From Heligmosomoides polygyrus polygyrus (taxonomy: Eukaryota; Nematoda; Chromadorea; Rhabditida; Heligmosomidae), in NCBI GenBank assembly GCA_947396885.1, contig OX377202.1, positions 109,572,221 through 109,636,220 on the forward strand: DNA of 64,000 nucleotides, in the 5' to 3' direction. Numbering within the stretch: position 1 is the stretch's first letter; each line of letters begins with the position of its first letter. The translations under genes and the position numbers were made by a program. Below are positions 53,666 through 64,000 of the stretch, in pieces. The notes beneath the pieces were generated by a model. That model ran no database searches, was not told the origin of the DNA, and saw only the letters and a program-made list of their open reading frames with translations.

Positions 53666-53669
53666 CGGA

Positions 53670-54110
53670 TTCCGCTCCAATTACACGTCATGTGCTCAAC
53701 AATTGCGCCGCCTAATGAATCCATTTAGTCCGAGGCGCTAATCGCACGATCACCGTCACATCAATGGTCACAATGGCCACTAATGCCGAGCGTGAGCGCC
53801 TCCGGGGAGTCGGAGCAGCGGCGTTCGGCGGCGGACGCGGTCGTTTATCACCGCTCTGACACAATGCGACCGCTCGGCTAATTTCTCATTTGCATCTGGT
53901 CAGCAATCAGCTGGGCCGGCCGGCCGGACGTCGGCCGGAGTGACCGATGGCGACGCTCTCGCAATCGGGCTCAGTTCCTCGTCCTCCTTCACGGGACGAT
54001 CGGCAAGGCTTTGTGAAGTCGCCCCTGCCGCCGCCGCTGCTGCGGCTGCGGCTGATTTGGTTACGTTAAATGCGTCGGCATCGCCAGCGCAACCCTACAA
54101 CCTCGGCCAT
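53670..54110. promoter_or_regulatory. GC-rich promoter-like region upstream of the long gene
   Basis: The block is unlike its AT-rich surroundings. It holds an octamer-type ATTTGCAT (53888-53895), several CGCTCGG-type boxes and an alternating GGCC run (53911-53938). It is directly upstream of exon 1. On the plus strand an ATG at 53947 opens MATLSQSGSVPRPPSRDD and continues for 40 codons, so the region could be bidirectional. I could not find a donor that would extend that plus-strand ORF convincingly. Confidence 0.45.
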
Positions 54111-54354
54111 TATGTCATAGAAATCGCATTCCGGCTTAGCGGCTTCTTCTGGGCTGCTACGCTGTTTAAGCGTCATTTCCAAGTCGTTGAAGACCATTCT
54201 GGGGCCATTTGAACCTCATCTTCATGGTCGATGAACGCTTCTCCCTTCTTCTCGTCGCCTTATCTCCTCCGACAGCTAGATCTGCTCAGTAGAAAGATCC
54301 ACAGCCTATTATTCCTTACCATTTTGTCTTTACAAAGTGTCTGTCTTCTATACT

Positions 54355-54475
54355 TGTGCTTGAATGAAACTCTTCGAATAGTCGAACATTCTATATTTCT
54401 AGCTTTCCAAATATTCGTCGAAGTCGAACATCGAAAAAGAGTCATTTTCGAATAATAAAAGATAAAGGACAGCGA
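54355..54475 (+). repeat. TTCGAAT-rich repeat fragment
   Basis: TTGTGCTTGAATGAAACTC start and dispersed TTCGAA words; one-ended. Confidence 0.4.
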
Positions 54476-54504
54476 TATCCGCTTTGGGATACGCCATGCA
54501 TTCT

Positions 54505-54735
54505 AATTCTAAAGGATGTCGTGGACGTGATTTGAAAGTGCATTTGGCCATACAATGACTTGCGGTGGCCAGCCGATGAACAAGTCAGCGCTATATCTAT
54601 CCCAGACAAGTCTGTTACCAATTCACCGACCCCGGAGGGATGGAAGGCTTGGTTGGCCTGGGCGGGAAATCCGAACCAGGAACCTGGTATCGGGGGCCCG
54701 CGACAGCCGGCACCTCCTCCGACTGCGCTACACTA
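54505..54735 (-). repeat. tRNA-derived SINE, minus copy
   Basis: The complement shows CGGAGGAGGTGCCGGCTGTC, GGTTCCTGGTTCGGATTTCC and the GGTGAATTGGTA body. Confidence 0.7.
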
Positions 54736-54737
54736 TA

Positions 54738-54906
54738 TGTAGTTGTGCTCGAATGTCCTAGTCGAATAGGCACTCAAATGATTTTCATTCGATTTTGAAT
54801 ATTCTGAAAATCGCGTTTTTCGAATGTTTTCGAATTTGAATATTCGAAACTTGTGGGCATTCGAAGCCATTCGAATATTCGAAAAAATTTCGAGAGCACG
54901 ACTATA
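54738..54906. mobile_element. TTCGAAT-rich hAT-like MITE
   Basis: TGTAGTTGTGCTCGAATG at the left and TCGAGAGCACGACTATA at the right; the interior is rich in CGAATATTCG palindromes. It directly abuts the SINE head. Confidence 0.55.
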
Positions 54907-54989
54907 CACGCGCCCTTAAAAATCGAATAAAAATAGATAAAAATAAAAGAAAAATTGGCCTAGCGTCGTCAATAAGTATTTGACTACAT

Positions 54990-55270
54990 CGAGTTTAACT
55001 ACTATGAAAACGAAGAAAATCAAATAATTTTATCCGAATATCGAATAAACTTCCCTGAAGCGTCCCTCTCCCAATCCTCAAGCGCAGATCCTGGTTCGAA
55101 CAAACTATTCGAGTATACGAATATTCGATTAAACGAAAAATGAGGTGGGTGTTATTCGATTTTCGATCATTCGAAGAAATTGATGAGCAAATGAATTCGT
55201 TCGTTTACTCGCTCGAAAACATTCGACGCCGAATTTCTCCTTTCGATTAGATTTTTCGAAAGCACAACAA
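54990..55270. repeat. TTCGAAT-rich repeat
   Basis: Dispersed TTCGA words ending in TTTTTCGAAAGCACAACAA, the complement of the family's left end. Confidence 0.45.
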
Positions 55271-55569
55271 CAGAGTCTTCTTTGTACCGTCGACTTCTTG
55301 CTCCTTTCCGTGGTTCAACTAGAGCTCCTCGTCGTTCATCTCATACGGCGACTTGGTAATCTTTGTCTAGTTACTTACTGGCGTGCAACTACTCAACGAA
55401 GCTTTATCACGGTACTGGTCGTTAATGTGGCCTGCATGAGCAAGCATCGTTACCTAGCCACAGCCAATCAGAGCAACCCATACCCACGCCCTCTCTGGAA
55501 GACACACCTGATCGATGCAACCTATTGCATCTACCCCTTCCGACTAGGCCACATTCACTACTAGTAGGT

Positions 55570-55745
55570 TCATGAGGGCGGGTGAAGTGCAGCCGGAGGT
55601 GGTGTGGGCTATCGTGTGCGCCCGTTTCCAGGTTCCTGGTTCGGATTCTCCGCCCAGGTTACCTAGCCTTCTAACCCTCCTGAGCAGGTGAATTGGCACT
55701 AGACTTGTCTGGGAACGGTAAAACACTCATCTACTTTTGGTCCAG
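55570..55745 (+). repeat. tRNA-derived SINE
   Basis: GGGCGGGTGAAGTGCAGCCG, CCAGGTTCCTGGTTCGGAT, AGGTGAATTGGCACTAGAC and TTGTCTGGGAACGG. Confidence 0.65.
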
Positions 55746-57400
55746 AGCTCTACCGTCTTGCATAAATATGATCCTTTGTTGCTGATCACGGTTACAGCCG
55801 CGTTTCTTACAATTTAAAAATATTTTCTCTTTACTTTTCTTATATGTTTATATTTTTACTATTTCATTTATTGTTTTATTTTTGTATTATTAGTGTTATT
55901 ATTGTAAAAAAACATGGCAGAATGAAAAAGAAACCGAAGAAAAATCAAGCAACCATGCTGCGAATTTTTGCTTTCTGTTTTTTATGAGCAATGTATTGAA
56001 GAAAAATTTAAAAAATCCTACTGTTTCTGAAACAGGAAACAGGTCTGTGTGTATTTCGGTTCGTTCGCGCAAAATTAATTGCCGCTCCAAGTCCTTTGCA
56101 AGTGCATGGGCCATCTCACTTTATCGCCCAACGTTCAGTGTTTGATGTAGTATTTTGTATTTTTATATAATTTCAGCATTGGACACGTTTCTCGCTTGTT
56201 GAATATCAATTTTTAACAGGATATTCTCCCTAACCTGACAGAAGCTGGATTCTACCTAATCTCGCCGCTTCAAAGAAAGGCAAGACGTCTGTCTATCTGT
56301 CCGTTTGTCGGCGCAAAATTAACAGCCGCTCTAAGACTTTGTCACAACTTGGTCGACTTCTTTAAACTACAGCCGGCCAGTGCTAACAGTTTAAGGTGAA
56401 AGTCCAGTAACTTGGAGCACGGCGGATGGTCTTCACACCGATTAAGCAGTATCGCTGTTAACGACTTTTTCCGTTAGAAGACGGAGTCCTGATGAACGGT
56501 CAAACGGTCGATATTGATGCTCAACAGATGACGAATAGCGACTCAACTGTGCATATCCATCGGTAATCTCGATTTCTACACCTAGCGTCACCACTAGTCA
56601 TAACCTTCCCTAGACGACTCACTGGTCATACTAGACAAATGCTGATTTATACGCTGAGAATTGCATTCCTCCCGCGACACGACTTGGTCTGTTGTGGTGC
56701 AGCAGCATCGTTGGTTTCTCAGAATAGCCCTTAGCTCACCACAGCGACGCTTTTAGCTCAAAACAAACGCAATTGGGTGAAAAATTGTTGAATAATGTAT
56801 TAGACAAGAAAGCAAGGAAGCCGTGGTTCGGATGGAGGAATGCGTTTGAGCGGCAATTAATTTGGCGTAGATGGACGGACAGACGGACAGATGGATGAAG
56901 CGACGTCTTGCTTTCTTCATAATCGAAGGCTTTAGCTAGAACATCTTTATAGCAAATGTCCATTAAATAAGCGAAGACTGTGTTAAACCCCGAAGAAATA
57001 TATGTATATGTGAATAATAAAACAAAAAGACAGAAAAAATTGAATAAAAATATAGAAAAAAACATCAAGCGACTAACATTGAACGGTAAAGTAAAAGCAA
57101 CCTAGCACTGACGAACGTCTTGGAGCGGCAATTAATTTTGTGCGGACGGGCGTACAGACAGACAGACTGACTGAAATATCACCTCTTCATTGGATTATTT
57201 AGATGTCATTGTTAACAAATTGTCATTATTAAATAAGATTCATTAAATAAGAATCTCAATAGTGAGAAAAAATTAATTTGAAATACCTCAAGCGGTCAGC
57301 AGGTGTATTATCCTGTAGAGGTGACTACGTGGCCATATTAAGGAGGAATTGAATAACGCCAATTTCTCTTTTTATCGATGTCTGTTTGAAATTTAAAAAA
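55746..57400. repeat. Dispersed fragments of the 57-59 kb repeat
   Basis: Copies of the word block CGGCAATTAATTT(T/G)G...GACGGACAGACGG occur at about 56290-56340 (complement-like), 56848-56905 and 57122-57168, and TGGTTTCTCAGAAT at 56713 recurs at 59065. No coding region was recognised. Confidence 0.5.
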
Positions 57401-57419
57401 ATCACTTTTTCTGAAATAT

Positions 57420-59090
57420 TTTATCCACTGCTCAAAATAGCCGCCAGTTGACCATTCTGTACAAACTCGATCAATATCGATCAATATTATCTATTTCTTG
57501 TAAAACCCATCCAACGTGTGTTTTATTCGTATCCAATATGTGGTAGTGATTGGCAGGTTGGTACGGTACTGTCCCTTTGATGAAGCCCATGCAGCGGTCA
57601 TTAATTTCGCGCAGACTAGATGATCGGCAGACAATGTGACAGACTGACAGACGGAGCTCTTTCGTAGACGATTGGATTCCAGAACTCGGCCGAGTATTGA
57701 CTGTTCAATCGAAGCTTTTTGTTTGGTATGTTGCCTGTCTACCGTCCAACATATTCATGCGACCCCCCCCCTCTCCTTCAATTGACTATTTCTGGACGAC
57801 AACCGATAATCGACTGATCGTTATTGATTTTTCGGCCAGTGCCTTTTACTTGCTCTACTAGATCTATCCACTAGATCCACCAGACAACTGATTCAAGTAA
57901 CCCCACCTTAAGTTCGACATTTTTTGGATAAACAGCGAGAATATCAATCAATATCGATTGGGCGGTACTCTGTACTGTCTGCGAACATATTTCCGTGATT
58001 CCCACTTAGAATGGTTAACTCTGTGCAAAAGTCAATAATGAGTCGATGAAAGCCTTCGATCGGCAAATAATTCTGCGTGGACGGACGGAGAGACGAACGG
58101 ACTGACGGATTAGCTCTAGGCTTTCTACAGCACCCTACCGACGGTTTGAGGCAGGTACCGACCATGTAGATATTTGGTCTACACGTCGACATGCAGTGGT
58201 GAATCGATGGCGCCAATCCATCGAACCCTCTGTGTGGCCTCGGAGCTACTTACTGTCGGTCCGTCCCTTTGTATTCTGTTGTGCCGCCTTTATTTCTTTT
58301 CTTTTTTGTATTTTTCGCTTCAATGTTTGTATGTAGTCAGAGTGTTATGGTTATTAATGACGAGACAACGCTAAAACTGATGTTTTCACATCTTCGAGGG
58401 TTCTGTTGTTCGGCTGCAGCTTCGGTGGTTATCGATGATCGTTATTGATTTATCGATCGGTACTGCTTTCCTGCAGCGAACACTGTCCACCAGCCAACTA
58501 ACTCAAGCAACCCCAACTTAAGTTGGCAATTTCTGGATAAACGTCGAGAATATTGATCAATATCGATTGGTCAGTAAACTGTACCTGTTTTGAAGCCTAT
58601 AGAGCGCAGGCGAACAAACTTTCGTGATTCCCACTCCAAACGGGCAATTCCCGACAGACAGAAGACATAATGAGTCGACTGAGTAGCTGGGAAAGACATT
58701 GATCGGTAAGTTATTTTGCCTGGACGAACTGACAGACCGACAGACGGACGGAGTAGCTCTAATCTTTTCACCCCAACCGACTTCTTCATTCTCTCGTGTG
58801 TTTGCGGCTGGTATTGGTCAGATGTAGATAGTTGCTCTACACGTTGATATGCAGTGACGAATCGAAGGCGCCAATCCGTCGAACCTGCCGCTATGAGACC
58901 CCGGAGCTGCTTTGTCATCGGTCTATTCCTCCCTAGATTTATTTCATTATTTCCAGATTTTTTTTTTTGCTTCATGTCTTCGTTTTTGGTTGACAGGCTA
59001 ATGAGAGTGATACCTTTATAATTCTGAGGTCTATACCTCTATTGTTTGGCTTCAGCTCCGGTGGTTTCTCAGAATCAGTCTTAGGAAAAC
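57420..59090. repeat. Diverged tandem array with about 0.6-kb period
   Basis: Units near 57420-57840, 57840-58450 and 58450-59090 share in order AACCCCA(C/A)CTTAAGTT, AATATCGATTGG, CGTGATTCCCACT, CGGCAAATAATT-like plus (GACG/GACA)n, TCTACACG(T/T)(C/T)GA(C/T)ATGCAGTG and GGCGCCAATCC(A/G)TCGAACC. The divergence is substantial, so the array is old. Confidence 0.62.
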
Positions 59091-59399
59091 ACAACCTAAT
59101 TATCATTGCGATGTTTCCAGCTCAAAACAACCACAATTTGGCAGAAACAGTTGAATAATGTATGGGAACTAAGGGCGGAGCCACGATTAGAAAAAGACTC
59201 GAAGAGTAAAACTAGCCTACTCTACGGCGGCTAGACCCTTGACAACGGTGCCATGGTGTTCGCTAGTTAACTTAACCCTAACCGTGGTTGGGTTGCAATA
59301 TACCCCGGCATAACCCTGGTATGGTGCTATCCCCTAAGCTCTTAATGGACGATGTGGAGCTCTGCGGAGAAAGCGGTCGACACTCCCGCGCAATCAAAT

Positions 59400-59560
59400 C
59401 GATTGATATCGATTCACTCGGAGGATTGGGTTCCGCCCAGGCCAAGCAACCGTTCAGGCACCCCTTACCGGGGTCGATGAATTTGTACAACAGCTTTTTG
59501 GAAGACTCAAATACTCGCTTACTCATCGGTCAGCTTTCACATGCCATTCTACAATACCGC
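59400..59560 (+). repeat. Degenerate tRNA-derived SINE
   Basis: TCCGCCCAGGCCAAGCAACC and ACCGGGGTCGATGAATTTGT match the SINE body; the tRNA head is barely recognisable. Confidence 0.45.
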
Positions 59561-60800
59561 TCCTGTCTTTTGGTTTTTGGGCGGAATAGACGGAAAAAAC
59601 CGCCGTTTCCGCCGCTTTTCCATAACTCCCTTCAAAGTACTTGTATCAGAAAATAAATGCGACCATTCGAGTCTACTCTGGATGATCTATCCAATGATGT
59701 AGGTTGCACCCTGTATTTCTGAAAAAAAAGTTGATTCGTTGACCTATATAGTCTCGACGGCGGCGGCCTCCCTTCGTCGCTCGAGATAATTGCTCCCACA
59801 GGGAATATCTCCCGAGCTGGTCAGAATAAGCAGCTTTTAAGCAATTTCCTTGTCTTCTGCCTGTGGTACGCTCAGCATGGTTCACTTTTTAATAGATGGT
59901 AGAAAATTGTGATCAGTTTGATATACTTTCTGGTAGCATTTTCCTCATCTAGGCTGCCAGTTTTTTGGAAATCGTCCGATTTCACGGACTCCCACTTGGT
60001 CTCGGCTTCGTCCATGAAAACCCAAAGTTCAGTGATCAATTGAGCTAAAGGTAGTTTGAAGGATAGCTTAGGGAGAACAACTATAGTAGAGCTGTTCGTA
60101 AACTATGAGCTGCCAAAACCACCCACAGGGTCGACTTTTTGCGAGCGAAGTGATTTTGCCAAATTAACTTGATGTTAGAAACCTCGCCCTCAGACGTGCG
60201 GGTCGCAGAATGAGAGGTCCACGAAAGTGCTCTGTCATCATCCACCTGTGGTCTCCTTGGCTGGACGGTGGGACGCTAACATAAGTAAACAAGCGGCTGA
60301 ACTCTGTAGGAAGCGTCAAATGGCTCAAGCATAATATCGGCCAAAAAATTGCTCTAGAATGGAAGACAATCAGGACCAGTGGTTTTTCCAGTGAATTCTG
60401 AGTCGAATAGTGTTATTTTCCATAATTTTCCACTACTTTAACGATTTTCTGTAATTTTGTGGTTGTTGCCTGACCGTCGAGTGTGGTCTGAGCCATGATT
60501 AGGGCGCCGCCGCTCTACCAGTATGGCGACCTCACGTGACCCCCTTGATGTCTAACAGCGCCCTATAGACATCGGTTACTGTATCGTCCGGCCTTCCCCT
60601 AGCACTCTCGCACAGCCATGAGGCGAACTGGCGGTCACAAACATCGGAATACTTGAAGTTTTCCCTCAAATCCAGATTTTCGTAAAGTTAAAGTTCTGCT
60701 ACTGCTACTTCCTATCCATCTGGCTGAATCGGCACATGTGATTGTAGAAATGGAGACAGGATGTTTGAACTCGTCAATCGAAGCCCAGTTCAATCCACCC
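59561..60800. other. Intergenic, no gene seen
   Basis: No element or coding region with support was found. Confidence 0.35.
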
Positions 60801-60899
60801 AATCATTGTGCGCGCTCACTCTGCGGAACGGAATAAATCGAGGAATAGACGGCGTTAATGAACACCTTGGTGGGATACATCACGCACTCTACTTCGGCG

Positions 60900-61085
60900 A
60901 AATAGCGTGGAGAAGTTTGAATGCGTACCTGGTCTATACAAAGACTGTTGTGGCAGACAATACGACACGATAGTGTTTTATCCCTCACATACAACTTTAA
61001 TAGCAATCTACGGAACCGAAGGATTGGAAGGCTTGGTTGACCTGGGCGGAGCCTGGAATTTGATAATCGATCCGGGATGCGGGCG
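60900..61085 (-). repeat. Degenerate tRNA-derived SINE, minus copy
   Basis: The complement carries GGCTCCGCCCAGGTCAACCA then AGCCTTCCAATCCTTCGG, matching the body of the family. Confidence 0.45.
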
Positions 61086-61232
61086 GAATCGGTATCTAGT
61101 ATGATCACGCTACCACCTGCCTAGTACCTTAACTACTATCCATTATACCCGCATTATTGAGTGATAAAAATGTTAGTAGAAGGCTTGTTACATTCTCACT
61201 CTCCTTATCTCTCTTTCCGACTGATCATACAG

Positions 61233-61341
61233 ACGGGCATGTTGCGTTGCGGCCGCGTCGCACTTTTTTGGCACGTTGCAGCAAGCCGGGCATGTTGCGT
61301 TGCGGCCGTGTCGCGCTTTTTTGGCGCGTTGCCAGCAAGCC
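61233..61341 (+). repeat. Two-copy tandem repeat, about 54 bp
   Basis: GGGCATGTTGCGTTGCGGCC...CTTTTTTGGC(A/G)CGTTG(C)CAGCAAGCC occurs twice back to back with few changes. Confidence 0.75.
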
Positions 61342-61589
61342 GCACGACGCGACCGCTTGCTTCACAAACAAACACAACTGTGTAGGAACTCACCAGATAC
61401 ACTCCAATCCGTAATTACTAAACAGTGGAATATAGAATTACTAAGAATCCTTGCCCTTCACCAGCAAGAAGTGGAAAACCAATTCAAAATTTTTGAGCCG
61501 GTTCTTCTTCTCTCGCTTTCTGAGTTCTTTCCGCCTGTCCTTTCCTGTGCTGCATAAAAAAAGAAAAATGAAATGTGCCCTTTAGCAGC

Positions 61590-62325
61590 GCCTAAACGCA
61601 GCCTTTGCATGCTTAAAAAGCTGCCATTTTTCTCGACACACAGTACGGGCTCCTTCTAGAAAAAAAAAACGCTCAAAATGTAGTGCAATATTTCTCTGGC
61701 CCTGCCTGAAAGTGCAGGCAAAGTGCGAGTTGTTTCTTTCATTCATTGTAATTAGGGTAGAACTCTGGAGGTTTCGACGAGAGGAATACATCCAGGTCCT
61801 GTTCCAGGTCACTTCTGTCATCGTATATTTTCCCACCAAGAAATGCTGCAGGGGCAAAAAAGGTGGAAGTCGGATGGTTCCAGATCACGTGAATAAGGAG
61901 AACGGGGTAGGACTTCCCATCCCAGTTCCACCAATTCCCTGCCCGTCTGGAAAGCAACACGCGGGCGAGCGTTGTCATGTAGAAAGCAAATCTTCTTTGC
62001 TTTCTCGGGTCTTCGATCCAGTACAGCCTTGATAGCTCTCCAGCTGGAGAGCGTAGATGTCTGCGGGAGTTGTGACGCCATCCTGCAGAAGCTCCCAGTA
62101 TACAACTCCGGAGACCAACCACCAAACCGACGACATCACTTTCTTCTCGTGAACTTTTCCTTTGACGTCCGATTCCGGGTCCTTTCCTGCATCCTCCCAT
62201 CTCTTACGTCTACTATGTTTTATCGCGCCTTTCTCGCAATCACGGGACGATTTCGTGGGATATTGTAAAAGAATTTCGCTTAGTGCTTTATCAGATTGTG
62301 GCGCTATGCAAACGAAAAACTCCAT
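61590..62325 (-). pseudogene. Mariner transposase fragment
   Basis: The minus frames read MSSVWWLVSGVVYWELL, RPEKAKKICFLHDNARPRVA, ELGWEVLPRSPYSRDLEPSD and WWENIR/GGKIYDDRSDLEQDLD. The DNARP and YS.DL.PSD..LF motifs are intact, but the frame is broken twice and the N-terminal third is missing. Confidence 0.84.
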
Positions 62326-63660
62326 ATCAAAGAGTCATATAGGAAAACTCACATGGCGCTCTTCTCATGTTCCTTTTTTTACTCTTCATATTAATTAATT
62401 GTTATTAATTTTTACTCTTCACTTACTCTTCACTTTTAGAGCCAGATTGAAGCGAATCGATCTGCTGTCTGCTCTAGAGATTAAGGATCTTAATTGAAAA
62501 GTCATATGCTTAAGGCTAAAGTCAATTATTGCTATTACAGATATGTCGAAGCGGTTTCAGTGGCTCTATTTGCTAATTAGAGGGCAATTCCATGGACAAC
62601 CATTAGCAGTTAAGCACTTGCTCTTTTGGCGGCTTTATAAATCTGCTTCCCTCTACTGCTTGGGATCTTAATGAAAACTGTGCTCAGAAATGTCGCTATG
62701 TTGCCGTTATACTGTTGTGATATGTCTAGCAGCAAGGTGACCCTAACTTCAGTAACTCCTTTGTTCTGTTTGTTTGTTTGTTCTTCTTCCTAATCCTAGT
62801 TAGTTTCTATTTATTTTATGTTTCCCTGTTTTACTTAGTTTATCTGCTTTGTTGGTCTTTAGATATTGTGATATAGGCGCATTGTACTAGGCACAATTGA
62901 ACTGTGTTGAACTGAATTGAATCATTGGGACATCCGCAAATTTTCCATGGATTCAAGCGTTCCAGGCCTTTTTCATTAATGTAATCTAGTGTTGCTATGC
63001 TCAGAATGTTAAGTTTATTCTCAGGGGTGTTTAGTGCTGAAGGCTTGTTATCTAATATATTAGTTTTTTTATTATGTTATATTGTACTATTTCTATTTCG
63101 TTACGCTTCCTATGGCAGCTGTCTACCTGGCGTTGATGAATCTCTTGGCTTATGAATTATTTTGAACCCACGTGCTAGGTAAATTACAAACGGCGCTCCA
63201 TGGGGCCACAGGTGTCATGTTCCAATATATTCTATAGTCCGCTTGGAATCGTTCACATACCATTAGAAACCTCTTCTATAGGACTATCTAGGGGACATGC
63301 TCTTCGTTGGCCCTCGCCGACATGTACGCTGCCCGTGTAGGCTGGTTTGCTTAATCTATTTAAGCCAGCAGTCTACAAATTTTAACGGTGGCCTTAAATC
63401 CACCGTCAGGTCTTTTAAAAATTGGTTTTTTTCTTAAACTCCTACATATCCATCCTTCCGCACTAGGCACCTCGTACTCACCCCCTTTTTTTCATCGTCT
63501 TTTGGAGTTTTTTGTCAGTGTTTACATTACTGATATGTGGACGACGCTTGCTTGCATGGAAAATTTGCCTAGATTGCTTGAGAGTGTTCTTCGGTTTTTG
63601 TTTTTATATGGCGCGTCTTATGACGTATTCAATTAATAAATAAATTAATTAATTAATTAA
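62326..63660 (+). repeat. Probable LINE 3' region and AT-rich sequence
   Basis: At 62895-62925 a TTGAACTGTGTTGAACTGAA tail resembles the short-unit ends of LINEs. Around 63636-63660 is an (AATT)n run. No ORF with recognisable similarity. Confidence 0.35.
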
Positions 63661-63689
63661 CCTCTTGTAGGATGTTATTAACATGCTCT

Positions 63690-64000
63690 ATTTTGTATTG
63701 TTCTTCTCAGACGGCTCGCCTTCACTGGTCGTGTGAGCCCCAACGCAATCGCCATTCGTTTCTTTCTCTCGCAATCGTCACCCATGGTGTTCGTATAGCT
63801 CGACTAGAACGACGATCACATCCGATTCTGAATTAGAATTTGGCAACGAACGCTTTCGATGATTTCGACGAACACATCTAACCATCTCGTTGGAGGTCTT
63901 CCTCAAGGACGCTTGCACCCTGTTGGAATCCACTCCGCTGTACTTCTTGTCCATCGGTCGTCCGTGCTCCGCATGATATGATCGGCCCATCGGTGCTTCA
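63690..64000 (-). pseudogene. LINE (RTE-type) C-terminal remnant, second copy
   Basis: Direct repeat of 49140-49450: the complement encodes HRWADHIMRSTDDRWTRSTA-like sequence, W.P.GCK and LEDLQRDG-like broken frames before the AAATTCTAATTCAGAATCG string. It runs to the window edge. Confidence 0.68.

Noticed and set aside
56494..56530. A hammerhead ribozyme at CCTGATGAACGGTC
   Set aside because: CTGATGA is present but the required GAAA is CAAA and no pairing stems are convincing.

Overview
The window looks like nuclear DNA of a nematode, most likely a clade V parasite of the hookworm/strongylid type. This rests on exon-intron structure (short introns among very long ones, TTTTCAG-type 3' splice sites), on the density of Tc1/mariner, hAT, PIF/Harbinger-like, Penelope-like, RTE-like LINE and tRNA-derived SINE remnants, and on the lack of any long uninterrupted gene. 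There is no operon, rRNA, intact tRNA gene or CRISPR array. The species is an inference.

The central result is one long minus-strand gene reconstructed exon by exon, from a start codon at 53665 in a GC-rich promoter-like region down to a stop at 1721 and an AATAAA at 1646. At least nineteen candidate exons fit together in phase. The 5' and middle exons are tiny and almost all have symmetrical phase 1-1 boundaries. Several encode variants of one module: an acidic Glu/Asp-Asp-Ser box followed by a lysine/arginine run and Ser-Gly-Ser. The 3' exons encode a basic stretch, one hydrophobic membrane segment, a short predicted coiled coil and a C-terminal domain I do not recognise. The product would be about 560 residues. 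A second start codon in a GC-rich patch at 33.1 kb, also splicing out in phase 1, suggests an internal alternative promoter.

The introns are stacked with mobile elements: a 770-bp inverted repeat (5.3-8.1 kb); chains of GC-rich hairpin MITEs sharing TAA/TTA duplications (10.7-13.1, 17.0-17.9, 35.6-36.5 kb); a mariner copy (18.2-19.5 kb); a 2.9-kb hAT element with an 8-bp duplication that carries a Penelope fragment and sits inside another MITE (19.6-22.5 kb); a 2.1-kb non-autonomous LTR element with mosaic LTRs (23.5-25.6 kb); further Tc1/mariner copies at 26.7-28.4, 30.5-32, 38.2-39.8 and 43.0-44.2 kb; two minisatellite-bearing Helitron-like elements (36.7 and 46.5 kb); and many MITEs with GATTCATCAA ends.

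Upstream of the gene (54-64 kb) I see SINEs, TTCGAAT-rich repeats, a diverged tandem array of about 0.6-kb units (57.4-59.1 kb), a mariner fragment and LINE ends, but no convincing gene. A possible 43-codon membrane-protein ORF lies antisense in the last intron (8109-8240), and an unidentified 188-codon open coding-like segment lies at 35.1-35.6 kb.
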